Assembly: GCA_916613615.1 (NCBI GenBank)
Contig: OU744730.1
Span: 31,096,815 to 31,160,814, forward strand
From: Steromphala cineraria
Taxonomy: Eukaryota; Mollusca; Gastropoda; Trochida; Trochidae
Length of the DNA stretch: 64,000 nucleotides
Direction: 5' to 3'
The position numbers and the translations under genes were made by a program. Below the pieces are notes generated by a model, which did not search any database, was not told the DNA's origin, and was given only the letters and a program-made list of their open reading frames with translations. Positions 60,400 to 64,000 of the stretch are shown here, piece after piece. Numbering within the stretch: position 1 is the first letter of the stretch; the number at the start of each line of letters is the position of its first letter.

Positions 60400-63300
60400 C
60401 CTAAGATGAAAATGGTTTTCAACTTTCAAATGCAAATTGCATCATTATTCATACGATTTCATATATTTGTTTGCAATGGAATATACACTGCACACTCTTG
60501 CAATCATATACTACTTATTTCATTATGGACACCTGTCATATGAAACATCCAGGAAATTATGTATCCATGAAACGAATAAAGACATTATTTATTATTTGTA
60601 CAAGACGTTTCGGTATCGAAAACTATTTATGGATCCATTTAAAGACGTTATTAGCATTTCCACCTACATAGTGATCTCATTTGAGAGTTTGAAATCATAT
60701 ATTTGGACATTTTTCTCAATTAACCTGGTAATGTGAGACAGTGGGAGACGTGAGATCAGATCCATTCTGACGGAAAATATACTGATAATTAAATACATGT
60801 ATATAATAGATTTACATCACGAACATGATGATATATTTGGAAACGAAACGTCTTTGAAAGACATATTTCATTTTGTGTAAAGGTTACATGTTCATACACG
60901 AATTTGGATATTTTTTTGGATAAAAAACAAGACAATTATATAATTACTTTTAACAACTTCAGCCGCTGAAGTAAAGTTTATTCCCCTTCTCTAGATATTG
61001 AATGTAAAATCTTCATTTCTTTGAAATTTTCATCTAGTGAAATTTGTCTTAGAGGTTATGTGTCATTATTTGCATGGGAAATTATTTACATCTTAACATG
61101 CATTTAGATGCATTTAGTTGTTTTAAAGGTTGAAACTACAAATGTGTAATATGAACTACAAACAAACCAAAATAGACAGAAACATAATTATGGGATCCAT
61201 TAATGCCTGGCCTTATGACAACCTGTTTTTATATTTGTAGTTGTCTCTTTGTAGTCACATATCAATTAAATTTAAATAAACATTAAAAATCAATATTGTT
61301 GTAAACGTAGGGTACATTTCCATACATGAAATGAAGTATCATTGATTTGACAGCATTAAAGGGAAAGTCCTTTCCGAAATGTATAAAAGAATACATTTTG
61401 TAACTCAATTATTATTAAAAACATTTTGAATGTTATAAAGACAGCAATCTCTTTAAATGTGTCAAACACAAAACACCAAATAATGATGGTATTATTTAAC
61501 AATCGGATAAATATAATCTTGTCAAGGATCCATTGGTCAAAGTGTTAAAAAAATCTGTTTTTCCCCTTGCGATGTGATTTGTGTCAGAAAACGATTTTTA
61601 CATATACAAGTTCGAGGAATTCGATTTTAATACTGTCTGCTGAGATACATTTATTTGGACAATCACTCTCTTAAGGACAATATTTCTTGTCCTTTATCAA
61701 CTGCCTCTGGGTATTTCTAGTAAACAAGGTTTCTAATTCTGTTAGTTCCTCTTTGAACTAGATTGTCTGCAGATATTCTGCAACATAGCTACAAAGCTAT
61801 TAAGCTCTCAAATAGTGTGGTGATACCTGATACCTATTATTGAAAAATATGATGATGTCAAGTCTGACATTGATATACATGTACATGAATGTATTCAATA
61901 TATCAAAGTTTGTTTTTTCAAGTTAGTCCCTTGATGATTTTATTTGAAAAATTCCCGAAATACAATAGCTTTTGCTGTTAATGATTTATGATAGTGGTAG
62001 GTGAATTAATGTCGTTTAAGAAATCATAGTGATAGATTACAGATAACAAGATTGCAAAAAGTTGAAATTAAGCAGAATATTGACATACAAATCTAATATT
62101 GGGCGTTTGTTTTGCAAGTTCTCAATGATAGTTTTTATGGACGTGCATGAAATTCAAACCAAAAATCATTTTAAAAAAGATTTTAACAACTTGATAAAAA
62201 AACTTATAGTACAGTTATCTTTCCACTTTTTTCATATCTCCTTTGCAGCCAGTTCTGATTTCGAATGAGGAGGATTTCTGTTTCATTATCAAGTTTCTCA
62301 ATCAAATTGTCAAGCATATCAACAACTGCAATATCATGTATCAGTAATTATGGTCCGTCTTCGCTAGTTTCCAATTTCAATTAAGTATAAATTTATTTCT
62401 CATACATATATCTCCATTCCAAAAGGCAAATTCACAGGGAAGATAAAGATCTTTATGCCTTAAAATCACTATAACATACATAGCTAAGATCCCATATAAT
62501 TCTATAATTGCGCCTAGATGCGAAACAATTGCAAATTACTATTAGATAAATTACAGTCTTGACATAAACTAACAGTCAGCTGACATCTAGGCATTATACA
62601 TGTACTTAAATATGATATATACTTTTGTACAATAAATAAGTTGAAATTGTGTTTTATGAGAATCAAAAAACAAGTTAGTTTCATTGTGAGAGTTACAGTA
62701 ATCGAAAACTTTATTGTATGTCTGTTCCTAAACCTACATCTGATGTCACATTTACATCATGTAAACACATCAGACAATCTTATACTCTATTTATAGAGTT
62801 AAGGAAATTTGTGTATCTACTTTAATGTGTTTTCGCGAGTAAATAATTCTTTATTCTTGACTATCAAGCTTGTTTTATCACAATTATTTGTGGGTCATAG
62901 AGAGTTTGAGTTAGTTCTTGATTGCATTTTCAAACTAAATACAAAAAACTGCGTACTGAAATTAATAGCATGGTCACAACAAAATATCTATTCAACGAAT
63001 GTTGAAGTTTGATTTTGTACTATCTTAACATGTTTTTAACTCACAAATTATAAGTTTGATAGTCAAAAGACTGTGATTTATAATCACTATTGATAGGTTT
63101 CTATGCAAAATTAATTAGCAACACCATAACCATTATGTCATACAGTTTAGGAGTTTATGTTAAATATGCTTAACAAAAGAAAATGGAAAATTTGATCATG
63201 TTTGTGCTGTCATCCTTATTAAATATTATCCTTCCTTCACTTTGCATCAGAATTTAAGATCTAAAATGATGTTTTTGAAATCATTAAAGTATCCGGAATT

Positions 63301-64000
63301 TATGTTGATCTAAAAAAAATGTGTTTCAAAAAGAATCTCACTGACACTGTTCGCAGAGGCAATAATTGAATGATATGATCACTCTTATGTGTACTTCAGC
63401 AACAACATTATTTAGGAAGGAAATGTTTCCTTAATAACGCCAAGAGATTATTTCGAAGATTGCTTATTCTCGTGAAACCTGTAATATTTAATTAAAAGAG
63501 TCTTCAATGGTGATTCAATGGGCAATCCTTTGCAAAATAATGGTACAAACAAGGTGTATGAAGTAAATCAAAATGAAAAATAAACATTGCTCTTAAGAAA
63601 AAAAATCAATTAGATAATTATCATGATTTGTCTCATGGGAGACATTTGGAAGGAATAGATTGGAAGACAATATCTTGAACGTAATCTTGAAAGAACACAA
63701 GATTGATATCTGTTAACATTCAGAACGTCCTTTTTTGGCTTTCAAATGCATCTTTCATTACACCAACAGATTAGAAACCTCATGTTCTTTCTCAGTATTA
63801 AACAATTTCGATCAGACAACCCAATTTACAGCAATCTCAATGCATAAGTTTTACACGCAAAGACCTACTTATGTAGTTATGTAGGCCTGTTTTACACTCA
63901 AAACGTCAAACCTTCGTATTGCAAGCACATTTGTCTTTCATCTTGCTGTAATTCATCAATTCAAATGCATAAGCTGAATTGTAAATCATTGGACTGTTCA
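60400..64000. other. AT-rich region without recognised features
   Basis: No gene, RNA gene or repeat that I can support. Open frames here (for example 60437-60736 and 62062-62268) are Phe/Ile/Lys/Tyr-rich, lack domain motifs and splice context, and look accidental. Confidence 0.6.

Noticed and set aside
60437..60736. 99-codon ORF rich in Tyr, Ile and Phe
   Set aside because: Composition is what AT-rich DNA gives. There are no motifs, no splice sites and no poly(A) context.

Overview
The window is eukaryotic, AT-rich, and mostly non-coding. Long introns with GT-AG splice sites, piggyBac-like and Mutator-like MITEs, tRNA-derived SINEs, a LINE remnant, a Tc1 relic and a Helentron/pearl-like element with an internal tandem core and a GGAC/ACGG microsatellite point to a marine lophotrochozoan, most likely a bivalve mollusc. 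The species assignment is inference.

Left part (about 4.7-26.9 kb): one intact multi-exon gene on the minus strand. I rebuilt 12 coding exons (26782 down to 4807); all phases match and there is no internal stop. The predicted protein is about 556 residues. It has an acidic N-terminal leader, a single-exon Toll/interleukin-1 receptor (TIR) domain (about residues 103-230), a linker, then a complete TMEM268 (DUF4481)-type body: the NGQVL motif, two transmembrane helices, an arginine-rich turn, and a C-terminal domain. A TIR domain fused to a TMEM268 body is a combination I do not know from any described protein and is the main discovery candidate. The introns hold most of the local mobile elements: a roughly 66-bp minisatellite, a Helentron-like remnant, a SINE, a Mutator-like MITE, piggyBac-like MITEs and a 5'-truncated LINE with target-site duplication.

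Middle (26.9-33.4 kb): just upstream of the gene start lies a roughly 107-bp satellite array interrupted by a SINE. It is followed by a Mutator-like MITE with perfect 60-bp ends and a 9-bp target duplication, a 228-bp tandem duplication and a 77-bp array.

Right part (33.4-64 kb): no convincing protein gene. The region contains four diverged copies of a minus-strand promoter/first-exon cassette, two with a clear TATA box and three with a GTAAGT donor, facing the TIR gene. It also holds three larger paralogous blocks (about 45.4-47.9, 49.6-53.4 and 56.9-59.0 kb). Together they look like a decayed tandem array of one locus. Also here are a Helentron/pearl-like element, five piggyBac-like MITE copies, a near-perfect 163-bp inverted repeat downstream of a CRE cluster, and further short tandem arrays.
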